Of a stretch of DNA of 6,270 nt, positions 1 to 6,058 are shown piece by piece; within the stretch, counting starts at the first letter, position 1, and each line of letters starts with the position of its first letter. Source of the stretch: Rhodospirillales bacterium (GTDB lineage Bacteria > Pseudomonadota > Alphaproteobacteria > Acetobacterales > Acetobacteraceae). The position numbers and the translations under genes are program-made. The stretch is taken from NCBI GenBank assembly GCA_028866335.1, contig JAGWIL010000098.1, positions 1 to 6,270 of the forward strand. Reading direction: 5' to 3'. The notes beneath the pieces were generated by a model that saw only the letters and a program-made list of their open reading frames with translations, ran no database searches and was not told where the DNA came from.

Positions 1-378
1 ACCGGCCTTGCCACATGGGGCCAGGATGGGCGCGCTGGCTCTCTGATTCTGCGCGGCCAGGGACGGTTGCTTGAAGATATCGACCAGCTTGAAAAACTCA
101 GCGCCATCCAGGCTTTGTTTGAAAGGCTGGAAACCGAGGAGACGTTGCTAAAGCTGCTGGATTTGGCTGATGAATCCGATGGGGTACGAATTTTCATCGG
201 CGCGGAATCCGGCTTGTTCGGCACCGCGGGGGTTTCGATGATCGTCGCCCCCGCGCGCAATGCCCAAGACCGGATTGTGGGCGCCATTGGCGTTATCGGC
301 CCCACGCGGATAAACTACGGAAAAATCATCCCGGTGGTGGATTACACCGCCAGGGTAATCGGAAGGTTGTTGGGGTAA
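1..378 (+). CDS. hrcA: Heat-inducible transcription repressor HrcA, C-terminal part (5' end outside window)
   Basis: HrcA is the cytoplasmic repressor that binds CIRCE operators and silences chaperone genes (groESL, dnaK) until heat shock; GroEL keeps it active. The frame is open from base 1 and yields 125 residues up to the TAA at 376-378, roughly the last third of a usual protein of about 340-360 residues. The signatures seen are RGQGRLLEDIDQL, the segment ending in VRIFIGAES, and above all IGVIGPTRINYGKIIP followed by VVDYTARVIGRLLG, the highly conserved HrcA C-terminus. The N-terminal winged-helix DNA-binding domain and start codon lie upstream of the window. The gene ends at a hairpin and is convergent with degP, so grpE does not follow directly here. 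The family call rests on recalled consensus, not on a search. Confidence 0.93.
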   Translation, partial: TGLATWGQDGRAGSLILRGQGRLLEDIDQLEKLSAIQALFERLETEETLLKLLDLADESDGVRIFIGAESGLFGTAGVSMIVAPARNAQDRIVGAIGVIGPTRINYGKIIPVVDYTARVIGRLLG

Positions 379-403
379 AGGCGCCCTTATGGGAGCGCCT
401 TTT
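377..403. terminator. Hairpin between convergent hrcA and degP, probable bidirectional terminator
   Basis: Bases 377-384 (AAAGGCGC) pair perfectly with 395-402 (GCGCCTTT). C385 and C386 can also pair with G393 and G392, leaving A394 as a bulge and a small loop. The stem starts inside the hrcA stop codon. On the plus strand it ends in a run of four T (400-403), on the minus strand in only three, so U-tract strength is modest both ways. Its place in the 39-bp gap between two converging stop codons supports shared use. Confidence 0.75.
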
Positions 404-417
404 AACCAACCAATTAA

Positions 418-1989
418 TTAGTTTCCGGCGTTGTTATCACCGCCATTCACGGCAATACCAACAAACAGTGCCTGGCCCTGGCGGACAATGCGCAGCGCCA
501 CCGCGCCGGCACCGGATTTCTGGGCGGCATTGATGGCGGCCACAGCGTCATCCGGGCTGGTGACATCGGTGGGGCCAACACCCACCAGCAAATCCCCCTG
601 TTGTAACCCGGCCTGATCCGCCAGAGAGTTGGGTTTCACGCTAACAATGACCACACCAGAGGCATCCTGTGGCAGATTAAGCTGGTTACGCAGATCCGGC
701 GTGAGCGGCGCCAGGGTTAACCCCAGCGCGCCATGCGGGGCCGGTTGCTGGCTGCTGCCGCCATTTTGGCCACCCTGCTGGAAACTGGCATCCGGGTTGC
801 TCGGCATCTCCTCCACCGCCACGGAGACATCCTGGGTGGCACCGCCCCGCAAATACGTGATGTCAGCCTTGGCGGAGGGGTCTACATTGGCGATGTCTGA
901 AGCCAGATCGCCAGGGCTTTTCACCGGCTGGCCGTTCACTGCGGTAATCACATCACCGGGCTTCAACCCGGCCTTCGCCGCCGGGCTGTTCGGCGCAATC
1001 GCCGCGATCAGCGCGCCGTCGTTATTCGGGTTGCCCATTGGCAGCTTCAACGCCTGCGCCATCTGCGGCGTAATCATCTGCGCCGAGACGCCGAGGAAGC
1101 CGCGCGTAACCTTGCCATGCGCGATGAGCTGCGTGACCACGCGCTTTATCATGTCCGACGGAATGGCAAAGCCAATGCCGACAGAACCGCCGGTGGGCGA
1201 GAGAATGGCGGTGTTCACGCCGATCACCTGCCCCTCCTGGTTCAGCAGCGGCCCGCCGGAATTGCCTTCGTTGATTGGTGCGTCCGTTTGGATGAAACGG
1301 TCATACGGCCCATCGCCGATATCGCGCCCCAGGGCGGAGACGATGCCGGTGGTGACGGTGTTACCAAGGCCGAACGGGTTACCCATGGCGATAACCCATT
1401 GGCCCGCCGCGACATCTTTCGAATCGCCCAGTTCCACATAGGGAAGCGGCTTACCGGCTTCGATTTTCAACACCGCGAGGTCGGTTTTTGGGTCTGTGCC
1501 GATAATTTTGGCCGGAAAATTATCGCCATCCGAAAGAGTCACCGTAACCGTTTTGGCATCCTTCACCACATGGTTGTTGGTGACGATGGTGCCGTTGGAA
1601 TTAATGATGAAGCCGGAACCCTTGGCCTCAACCGCCTGGGGCTGCTGCTGCGGGCCCATGCCCCCAAACGGAAAGCCGGGCGGCATGCCCGGGATTTGCG
1701 GAAAGCCCGGCGGCAGGCCGTTCTGGGCTTGGTTGTCGTTATCGCCATCATTATCCGTATCCGAAACGTTATCGATTTTCAGCTTCACATCGACCGAAAC
1801 CACTGCGGGCATGATCTTTTTAACCAAAGCCGAAAAATCCGGCACCGGGGTGAAGCCCTGCTGCACCGACTGAGTCGCATCCAGAGACGTATCCGCCGCG
1901 CGGGCCGGCAGAGCGTTAACCGCCACCAAAGCCGTTGCGCCCAGCAAGGCGCAAAGGGAGGCCGCTCCACGGGAATGAATTGATTTCAT
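418..1989 (-). CDS. degP: Periplasmic Do-like serine protease, DegP/HtrA family (S1C), two PDZ domains
   Basis: This 523-residue protein is an ATP-independent periplasmic protease/chaperone that degrades or refolds misfolded envelope proteins. Residues 1-31 form a signal peptide with a basic start, a hydrophobic core and a likely cut after ALPARA. The trypsin-like domain spans about 50-290, with catalytic His140 (TNNHVV), Asp170 (TDLAVLK) and Ser244 (NEGNSGGPL). PDZ1 is about 296-392 (RGFLGV start, AGLKPGDVITAVNG) and PDZ2 about 420-515 (ADQAGLQQGDLLVGVG), joined by a Gln/Gly/Ser-rich linker (403-418). Length fits the Do family. The segment before the His motif, equivalent to the LA loop of E. 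coli DegP, is unusual: an Asp/Asn run (77-86) and then a Gly/Pro/Met-rich repeat (91-118). The ATG at 1989 has AGGAGA 7 nt upstream. MucD or DegQ would be equally fair names; the sequence cannot decide among paralogues. Confidence 0.93.
   Translation of the reverse strand: MKSIHSRGAASLCALLGATALVAVNALPARAADTSLDATQSVQQGFTPVPDFSALVKKIMPAVVSVDVKLKIDNVSDTDNDGDNDNQAQNGLPPGFPQIPGMPPGFPFGGMGPQQQPQAVEAKGSGFIINSNGTIVTNNHVVKDAKTVTVTLSDGDNFPAKIIGTDPKTDLAVLKIEAGKPLPYVELGDSKDVAAGQWVIAMGNPFGLGNTVTTGIVSALGRDIGDGPYDRFIQTDAPINEGNSGGPLLNQEGQVIGVNTAILSPTGGSVGIGFAIPSDMIKRVVTQLIAHGKVTRGFLGVSAQMITPQMAQALKLPMGNPNNDGALIAAIAPNSPAAKAGLKPGDVITAVNGQPVKSPGDLASDIANVDPSAKADITYLRGGATQDVSVAVEEMPSNPDASFQQGGQNGGSSQQPAPHGALGLTLAPLTPDLRNQLNLPQDASGVVIVSVKPNSLADQAGLQQGDLLVGVGPTDVTSPDDAVAAINAAQKSGAGAVALRIVRQGQALFVGIAVNGGDNNAGN
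1671..1720. repeat. Imperfect 30-bp-period tandem duplication inside degP
   Basis: GAAAGCCGGGCGGCATGCCC at 1671-1690 recurs at 1701-1720 as GAAAGCCCGGCGGCAGGCCG, exactly 30 bp apart and differing at only a few positions. In the protein this gives two near-copies of G-(L/M)-PPGFP, at residues 91-97 and 101-107, in the loop ahead of the catalytic His. The exact period keeps the reading frame. Confidence 0.7.
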
Positions 1990-1996
1990 GCGTCTA

Positions 1997-2002
1997 TCTC
2001 CT
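1997..2002 (-). promoter_or_regulatory. Ribosome binding site of degP
   Basis: On the minus strand, AGGAGA lies 7 nt before the ATG at 1989. This supports that start, which is also the one that gives a complete signal peptide. Confidence 0.7.
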
Positions 2003-2026
2003 GCGACTGACTAAGATTCTGCGTTC

Positions 2027-2039
2027 TGCCTTCAAGGCA
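2027..2039. repeat. 13-bp perfect palindrome in the degP leader
   Basis: TGCCTT-C-AAGGCA is a perfect dyad with a single-base centre, 37 bp upstream of the degP start. It could be an operator half-pair. As RNA it could not form a stable hairpin because the loop would be a single base. No factor can be named. Confidence 0.35.
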
Positions 2040-2076
2040 ACTGTGACTCAAATGGCACAGGGGCAGGACGATCTCA

Positions 2077-2085
2077 ATTGTAACA
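2077..2085 (-). promoter_or_regulatory. Candidate extended -10 promoter element for degP
   Basis: On the minus strand this reads TGT-TACAAT: a TGn extension plus a hexamer matching TATAAT at five of six positions. No good -35 box lies 16-18 nt upstream (AAGAAA-like sequence only), which is usual for extended -10 or activator-dependent promoters. Transcription would begin near 2070, giving a leader of about 80 nt. I found no convincing RpoE-type or RpoH-type promoter in this gap. Confidence 0.4.
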
Positions 2086-2100
2086 GGGCCCGGGGTTACA
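2079..2100. promoter_or_regulatory. Inverted repeat TGTAAC-N10-GTTACA at the degP promoter, candidate operator
   Basis: Six-base arms 2079-2084 and 2095-2100 are perfect inverse complements around a 10-bp GC-only centre apart from its first base. The centre-to-centre distance of the arms is 16 bp, so they face different points of the helix. The left arm overlaps the extended -10 candidate. A protein bound here would touch the spacer and -10, which fits a repressor or a spacer-binding activator. Existence of the repeat is certain; its role is inferred. Confidence 0.45.
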
Positions 2101-2150
2101 TTTCTTCACCCCTGATACGCCATCGTTTCAATTTGAGAGCAATAGCGGGT

Positions 2151-3020
2151 TTAGCGGTTCATCAGCACCGAAATCTGCGCGTTTTCCAGCACATGCCGCG
2201 TGGTGCCGCCCAGGATGAGCTGGCGCAGGCGTGAGGCGGTGGAATATGCGCCCATGGACATCAGATCCGCCCCGAATTCCGCCGCAGCTTCCAGCAGCCC
2301 TGCCCCGATATGTTTGTCGGTGGCGTTGAAATGGCCGATATCGGCCTCTACCCCGTGATGGGAAATATATGTCTGTACCTCCTGCGCGGTGGGGCCAGGG
2401 CGGGTGTAATCGTCAGACACCAGAATCCGCACCGCTTGTGCCTGGCGCACAAAGGGCATGACCGAGGCCAGGGCCGAGGCCGCGTTGGCGGTGCCGTTCC
2501 AGGCGATGGCGATGCGCTGGCCGATGCTGGCAGGGGGGATGATGGGCGCCAGCAACACCGGCCGCCCGGAATCGAACAACACGGCGTGCAAGGCTTCCGC
2601 CGCCGCCACGTCTTCTCCCGCCAGGGGGTGCGGCACGATGGTGAGGTCCGCCAGCCGGGCCTTGTAAGCCACCAACTGCTCCTCCCGCCCGGCGAGGGTG
2701 GTGAAACACGCACTCGGCTCGCTGGCGCCGCGAAGCGGGGCACCGACCTGCACGGCGGCGGTTTGAGCCGCGCGGGTAAACATCTCCTGAAGGTCGTGTT
2801 CGCGCGCGCGGCCCTCGCGTTCCGTGGCGGTCATCATGTCTTCAATCAACGCGCCGGAAAGCCCTTCACCCGCGAAGGGTGCGATCTCGCGCGTATCCGC
2901 CTGAACGTACAAAACCTCCAGATGCGCGTTCCACATGCGGGCCAGCAAAAGCCCCGCTTGCAACGCCGCTTCGGCGGATGACGTGCTGCTGACGGGGAGC
3001 AGAAATTTGCGAACCGACAT
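2151..3020 (-). CDS. Universal stress protein, tandem UspA-like domains
   Basis: This 289-residue protein is twice the length of a single Usp domain, as expected of a tandem family member. Usp proteins are cytoplasmic and bind ATP or act as stress signalling scaffolds; no substrate can be assigned. The N-terminal half opens with MSVRKFLLPVSST and ends with the Usp strand pattern SGRPVLLAP (151-159), but it lacks the nucleotide loop. The C-terminal half starts at GQRIAIAWNGT (167-177) and ends with a loop of the G-x2-G-x9-G type, altered to G257-A-Y-S followed by LILGGTTRHVLENA. The second glycine is Ser260, so ATP binding is uncertain. The start is ATG at 3020, with GAGGAG 7 nt upstream; the GTG at 3035 overlaps that ribosome site and is unlikely. 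The gene lies 66 nt downstream of puuB, same strand, with no clear terminator between, so co-transcription is plausible. Confidence 0.88.
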   Translation of the reverse strand: MSVRKFLLPVSSTSSAEAALQAGLLLARMWNAHLEVLYVQADTREIAPFAGEGLSGALIEDMMTATEREGRAREHDLQEMFTRAAQTAAVQVGAPLRGASEPSACFTTLAGREEQLVAYKARLADLTIVPHPLAGEDVAAAEALHAVLFDSGRPVLLAPIIPPASIGQRIAIAWNGTANAASALASVMPFVRQAQAVRILVSDDYTRPGPTAQEVQTYISHHGVEADIGHFNATDKHIGAGLLEAAAEFGADLMSMGAYSTASRLRQLILGGTTRHVLENAQISVLMNR

Positions 3021-3027
3021 GATGAGG

Positions 3028-3033
3028 CTCCTC
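3028..3033 (-). promoter_or_regulatory. Ribosome binding site that decides the usp start
   Basis: On the minus strand GAGGAG sits 7 nt before the ATG at 3020. The alternative in-frame GTG at 3035 shares a base with this site and has no site of its own, so the shorter protein is preferred. Confidence 0.7.
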
Positions 3034-3086
3034 ACCGGACAAGAGCGATGCGGACAGTTTGCACCCGCAACCCGGAAAAGACAAAA

Positions 3087-4343
3087 TTACAACATGTCGC
3101 GCAGGCGAAACCAGGTTGTGGCCAGCAGCAAAGCCGGGGTACGCAGCAGCGCGCCGCCGGGGAAGCGCGCATGCGGGATTCCGGCAAACGCATCAAACCG
3201 CGCCGATTGCCCGGCCACAACCTCCGCCGCCAGCTTGCCCGCAAGGCCGGTGAGCGCCAGCCCATGGCCAGAGAAGCCTTGCAGAAAGAGGATGTTTTCC
3301 GCCAGCTTGCCAAAATGCGGCGCGCGGTTGCGGGTGATGTCCACAAATCCGCCCCAGGCAAATTCCACCTTGGCGGTTTTGAGCTGCGGAAACACGGCCA
3401 CAGCGCGGCCTAGCATCGCCGCACCCAGATTTGGTGGCGGCAATTTAGAATACGACACACGCCCGCCGAACAACATGCGGTCATCCGCCGAGCGGCGGAA
3501 ATAATCCAGCACGAAATTCATATCCGCCACCGCCTCGTTACCGGGGATGAGGGCGGGAATATCCGCGCGGGGTTCCGTCGCCATGATGTAGGTGCCAACG
3601 GGCATGATATAACCGTTGAGTTTCTGCTCCAGCCCGTTGAGATAAGCGCCCCCCGCGATGATGAGAAATTTCGCGCGCAGCTTGTGCGGCCCCACATGCA
3701 GCGTGACGCTCGGCCCATGCTCAGCACGGGTGACAGGGGCGTTTACGAAAATGCGCGCCCCCGCCGCCTGCGCGGCTTTCGCCAGGCCCAGCGTGTAGTT
3801 GAGCGGATGAACATGCCCGGCGAGCTTATCCTCAAGGGCGGCGATGTAACGGGGCGAGTCGACCCGCGCCCGCAGCTCCGCCCCTTCCAGCAGCCGCCCC
3901 ACCGGCGCGCCGAGCCTGGCCAACTCCTCCTGCTCCTGCTTCAACTCCCGCACCTGGCGCGGTTTTAAAGCAGTGTGCAGATAGCCAATATGCGGATCAC
4001 ACGGGATGCCGTGGCGCTGGATGCGCGAATGCAGCAAATCCACTGCCTCCACCGACATGTCCCACAGCTTTTTTGCCTCGCCAGAGCCGACAAGTTTTGT
4101 GAGCGAGTGCATGGAAGCGCCGAAGCCAGCCAGCGCCTGGCCGCCATTGCGGCCCGAGGCCCCCCAGCCGATATCATGCGCTTCCAGCAGCACGGGGTTG
4201 TAGCCTTGCTCAGCCAGATGCAAGGCCGCCGAGACGCCGGAAATGCCGCCACCGACAATCGCCACATCCGTTTCGATATCGGTATCCAAAGCGGGCGCGG
4301 AAAATTCCACGCGCCGCGTGGCCTGATAGTAATTTGTTTGCAT
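3087..4343 (-). CDS. puuB: FAD-dependent gamma-glutamylputrescine oxidase-like protein (PuuB, DAO family)
   Basis: PuuB oxidises gamma-glutamylputrescine to the aminoaldehyde with release of ammonia and hydrogen peroxide, the second Puu step. The 418 residues match the E. coli protein's usual length (about 426) and pattern throughout. The N-terminus has a tyrosine pair (NYYQAT) before the FAD-binding fold. Dinucleotide motif G31-G-G33-I-S-G36 is followed by the acidic strand end E54, then GASGRNGGQ (61-69). GHVHPLN (176-182) matches PuuB GHIHPLN. Further matches are MPVGTYI (247-253), LDYFR with LLFGG-type sequence (279-295), LQGFSGHG (354-361) and the C-terminal RFDAFAGIPHARFPGG region (382-397) ending RLRDML. 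The start lies 6 nt after the puuA stop and has no good ribosome site, suggesting translational coupling. The wider DAO family includes oxidases of other amines, so the exact substrate is inferred from the match and from puuA next door. Confidence 0.85.
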   Translation of the reverse strand: MQTNYYQATRRVEFSAPALDTDIETDVAIVGGGISGVSAALHLAEQGYNPVLLEAHDIGWGASGRNGGQALAGFGASMHSLTKLVGSGEAKKLWDMSVEAVDLLHSRIQRHGIPCDPHIGYLHTALKPRQVRELKQEQEELARLGAPVGRLLEGAELRARVDSPRYIAALEDKLAGHVHPLNYTLGLAKAAQAAGARIFVNAPVTRAEHGPSVTLHVGPHKLRAKFLIIAGGAYLNGLEQKLNGYIMPVGTYIMATEPRADIPALIPGNEAVADMNFVLDYFRRSADDRMLFGGRVSYSKLPPPNLGAAMLGRAVAVFPQLKTAKVEFAWGGFVDITRNRAPHFGKLAENILFLQGFSGHGLALTGLAGKLAAEVVAGQSARFDAFAGIPHARFPGGALLRTPALLLATTWFRLRDML

Positions 4344-4349
4344 GGGCGC

Positions 4350-5699
4350 TTAAACGTTCAGCAGCAGATGCTCACGTTCCCAGGACGAAATAACCCGCAA
4401 ATAGGTTTCGTATTCCAACCGCTTCACCGCCACCAGAACATCCACCAGCTTGTCATCCAGGATCTCACGGATGGGTTTGGAGGCATCCATCAGATCCAGC
4501 GCGTGGGAAAGCTCGCGCGGCAGCGTATATTCGCCGGAATAGGCCGAGCCGATTTGTTCAGGCGGGGCCTCAAGCTTTTCGACCATGCCGAGATAGCCGC
4601 AAGCCAGTGTGGCCGCGAAAGCGAGATACGGATTGGCATCCGCCCCTGGCACGCGGTTTTCCACGCGCATCGCCGCGGCGTCGCCAAAGGGTACACGCAG
4701 GCCGCAGGTGCGGTTGTCGTAGCCCCATTGCAGATTGATCGGCGCGTTGGAAAAGCGTGTGAGCCGGCGGTAGGAATTTACGTTCGGCGCGAAAATCGGC
4801 ATCACCGCCGGAATGTATTTCTGCAAGCCCGCGAGATAGGATTTGAACAAGGGGCTGGCCTTGCCATCTGCTCCGGCGAAAAGATTTTCACCGGTTTTCG
4901 GGTCCACGATGCTCTGGTGAACATGCATCGCACGGCCCGGCTCGCCGCCCATCGGCTTGGCCATGAAGGTGGCGTAGATGTTGTGGCGCAGTGCGACCTC
5001 CCGCACCGTGCGCTTGAACAGAAACACCTGGTCCGCGCGGTGCAGCGGGTCGCCATGCAGCAGGTTGATTTCCACCTGGGCCGCACCCTCCTCATGGATC
5101 AGCGTATCGAGATCCATCTCCTGCATGTCGCAGAAATCGTACATCTCCTCGAAAAGCGGATCGAACTCGTTCACCGCGTCGATGGAATAAGCTTGGCGGC
5201 CGGTTTCCTGCCTTCCGGAGCGGCCAACCGGCGGCGTGAGCGGATAGTCAGGGTCGGTATTGCGGCCGACGAGATAAAACTCCAGCTCCGGTGCCAGCAC
5301 TGGCTGCCAGCCTTTATCCTCATAAAGCTTCAGCACGCGTTGCAGAACCTGCCGGGGGGCGATGGGCACCGGCGTGCCGTTCGCGTACTGGCAATCATGA
5401 ATAATCTGCGCGGTCGGCTCATGCGCCCAGGGCACCAGGCGCACGGTGGAAGCATCCGGGATGAGTTTAATGTCGATGATCGCGGGGTCGGTCAGCTTGT
5501 CGGTCGGGTCATCGGGGTATTCGCCGGTGACGGATTGGATGAAAATGGCCTCCGGCAAGCGCGGCGCGCCGCCTTTCAGGAATTTCTCGGCGGGCATGAT
5601 CTTGCCGCGCGGAATACCAGTGATGTCTGGCACGAGGCATTCAACCTCGGTGATGCGATGTTCCTCGAACCATTCCTTAAGATCGATCTTGCTGTTCAT
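4350..5699 (-). CDS. puuA: Glutamine synthetase-fold gamma-glutamylputrescine synthetase-like protein (PuuA)
   Basis: The likely reaction is ATP-dependent joining of glutamate to putrescine, the first Puu step, in the cytoplasm. At 449 residues it has the length of type I-like glutamine synthetases and PuuA. The N-terminal beta-grasp part carries VPDITGIPRGKIMP (23-36). Catalytic-domain features in order are E138 and E140 (PELEFYL), E203 and E210 (EEGAAQVEINL), ATFMAKPMGGEPG (243-255), H259 (MHVHQS), NSYRR (308-312), NRTCGLRVP (329-337) and E347/R349 (ENRVPGADANPYL). These are the usual metal, ammonium-site and glutamate-binding positions, all intact. ATG at 5699 has GGAGG 4 nt upstream. Pairing with a PuuB-type oxidase and a divergent PuuR-type regulator argues against true glutamine synthetase. 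Enzymes glutamylating other amines (ethanolamine, alkylamines) share this fold, so putrescine is likely but not proven. Confidence 0.82.
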   Translation of the reverse strand: MNSKIDLKEWFEEHRITEVECLVPDITGIPRGKIMPAEKFLKGGAPRLPEAIFIQSVTGEYPDDPTDKLTDPAIIDIKLIPDASTVRLVPWAHEPTAQIIHDCQYANGTPVPIAPRQVLQRVLKLYEDKGWQPVLAPELEFYLVGRNTDPDYPLTPPVGRSGRQETGRQAYSIDAVNEFDPLFEEMYDFCDMQEMDLDTLIHEEGAAQVEINLLHGDPLHRADQVFLFKRTVREVALRHNIYATFMAKPMGGEPGRAMHVHQSIVDPKTGENLFAGADGKASPLFKSYLAGLQKYIPAVMPIFAPNVNSYRRLTRFSNAPINLQWGYDNRTCGLRVPFGDAAAMRVENRVPGADANPYLAFAATLACGYLGMVEKLEAPPEQIGSAYSGEYTLPRELSHALDLMDASKPIREILDDKLVDVLVAVKRLEYETYLRVISSWEREHLLLNV

Positions 5700-5703
5700 T
5701 TGG

Positions 5704-5708
5704 CCTCC
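5704..5708 (-). promoter_or_regulatory. Ribosome binding site of puuA
   Basis: On the minus strand GGAGG precedes the ATG at 5699 by 4 nt. Spacing is slightly short but the match is strong and it is the only good site near this start. Confidence 0.6.
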
Positions 5709-5757
5709 ATTGCGGATGGCGCGGCACCAGAAGGCGCGCTTCCGCGGAATATTTCAG

Positions 5758-5784
5758 AATTTAGCAGCTTGCCCACATTTACAA
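5758..5784 (-). promoter_or_regulatory. Weak candidate promoter for puuA
   Basis: On the minus strand TTGTAA (5779-5784) and the extended -10 TGC-TAAATT (5758-5766) lie 15 bp apart between hexamers, and each hexamer matches its consensus at four of six positions. Transcription would start near 5751, about 50 nt before puuA, next to the GGAATATTTC element. Another AT-rich candidate, TATAAA on the minus strand at 5874-5879 with TTGCGT 19 bp upstream, would give a leader of about 170 nt. Neither is firm. Confidence 0.25.
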
Positions 5785-6058
5785 CGGCAAACTGGGGGCG
5801 GCCATGACCCCGGGGCACGCCAGGAGAACGGCATCAATCCGCGGCTCCTACCGAAACTCTGAAAACGCTTATTTTTATACGGCCGGGGATACCACAGCAC
5901 GCAAACCCTCAATCCTTGTTGGCTTCTTAGTCTCGCCCAATAGCCAGAGACGCGTCAAGAATATTCGCAAGAGGATTGTTCATGACAGCAGTTTTTATTG
6001 CGGATGAAAGTATTTTGAGCGAATGTCGTTGAATATCCTAAACGCATGATGGGTTAAT

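Larger units (their letters stand above)
5700..6058. promoter_or_regulatory. Divergent puuA/puuR control region
   Basis: This 359-bp gap separates two divergent starts and holds no convincing gene. It is more AT-rich than the flanks, especially 5861-5880 and 5955-6058. The hexamer GAATAT occurs three times in plus orientation (5747-5752, 5959-5964, 6031-6036), twice within near-palindromes: GGAATATTTC at 5746-5755 and the perfect GAATATTC at 5959-5966. ATGAACA, matching the end of the E. coli PuuR box as I recall it, occurs on the minus strand at 5977-5983. These are candidate PuuR-like operators only. I could not identify a convincing promoter for puuR. Confidence 0.55.

Noticed and set aside
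629..1983. Two plus-strand open frames (629-1441 and 1117-1983) opposite degP
   Set aside because: Both lie wholly within the protease gene, show no family features and are explained by GC-rich codon bias. The DegP frame has all catalytic and PDZ motifs.
1990..2150. Sigma-E-like or sigma-32-like promoter for degP
   Set aside because: CTTGAA is present on the minus strand near 2036 but no CCCAT-like partner follows at proper spacing, and no GGAAC element with a matching -10 was found.
1935..2234. A 99-codon plus-strand open frame across the degP upstream gap
   Set aside because: It overlaps the starts and ends of two convincing minus-strand genes and resembles nothing known.
3018..3035. GTG at 3035 as the usp start
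   Set aside because: It overlaps the GAGGAG ribosome site that properly serves ATG 3020; the shorter product begins just like other Usp proteins.
4515..4540. Tyr391 of the PuuA-like protein (YTLP) as an adenylylation site like Tyr397 of GlnA
   Set aside because: The surrounding LPRELSHALD can equally align with the later GSLEEAL-type segment of GlnA, so equivalence is not shown, and PuuA-type enzymes are not known to need this control.
3975..5807. A 610-codon open frame on the plus strand antisense to puuA and puuB
   Set aside because: It is codon-on-codon antisense to both genes, whose frames agree because their gap is 6 nt. In that register stops appear only where the genes use TTA, CTA or TCA, which this genome avoids. 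The product has no recognisable domain, while the minus-strand proteins are intact enzymes.
5804..6007. A 67-codon plus-strand open frame in the puuA/puuR gap
   Set aside because: It has a G-rich stretch before its ATG but no recognisable family, a biased basic composition, and it spans the divergent control region. Too little to call a gene.
5700..6058. Sigma-54 promoter in the puu control region
   Set aside because: No GG and GC pair with correct spacing in a TGGCAC/TTGC context was found on either strand.
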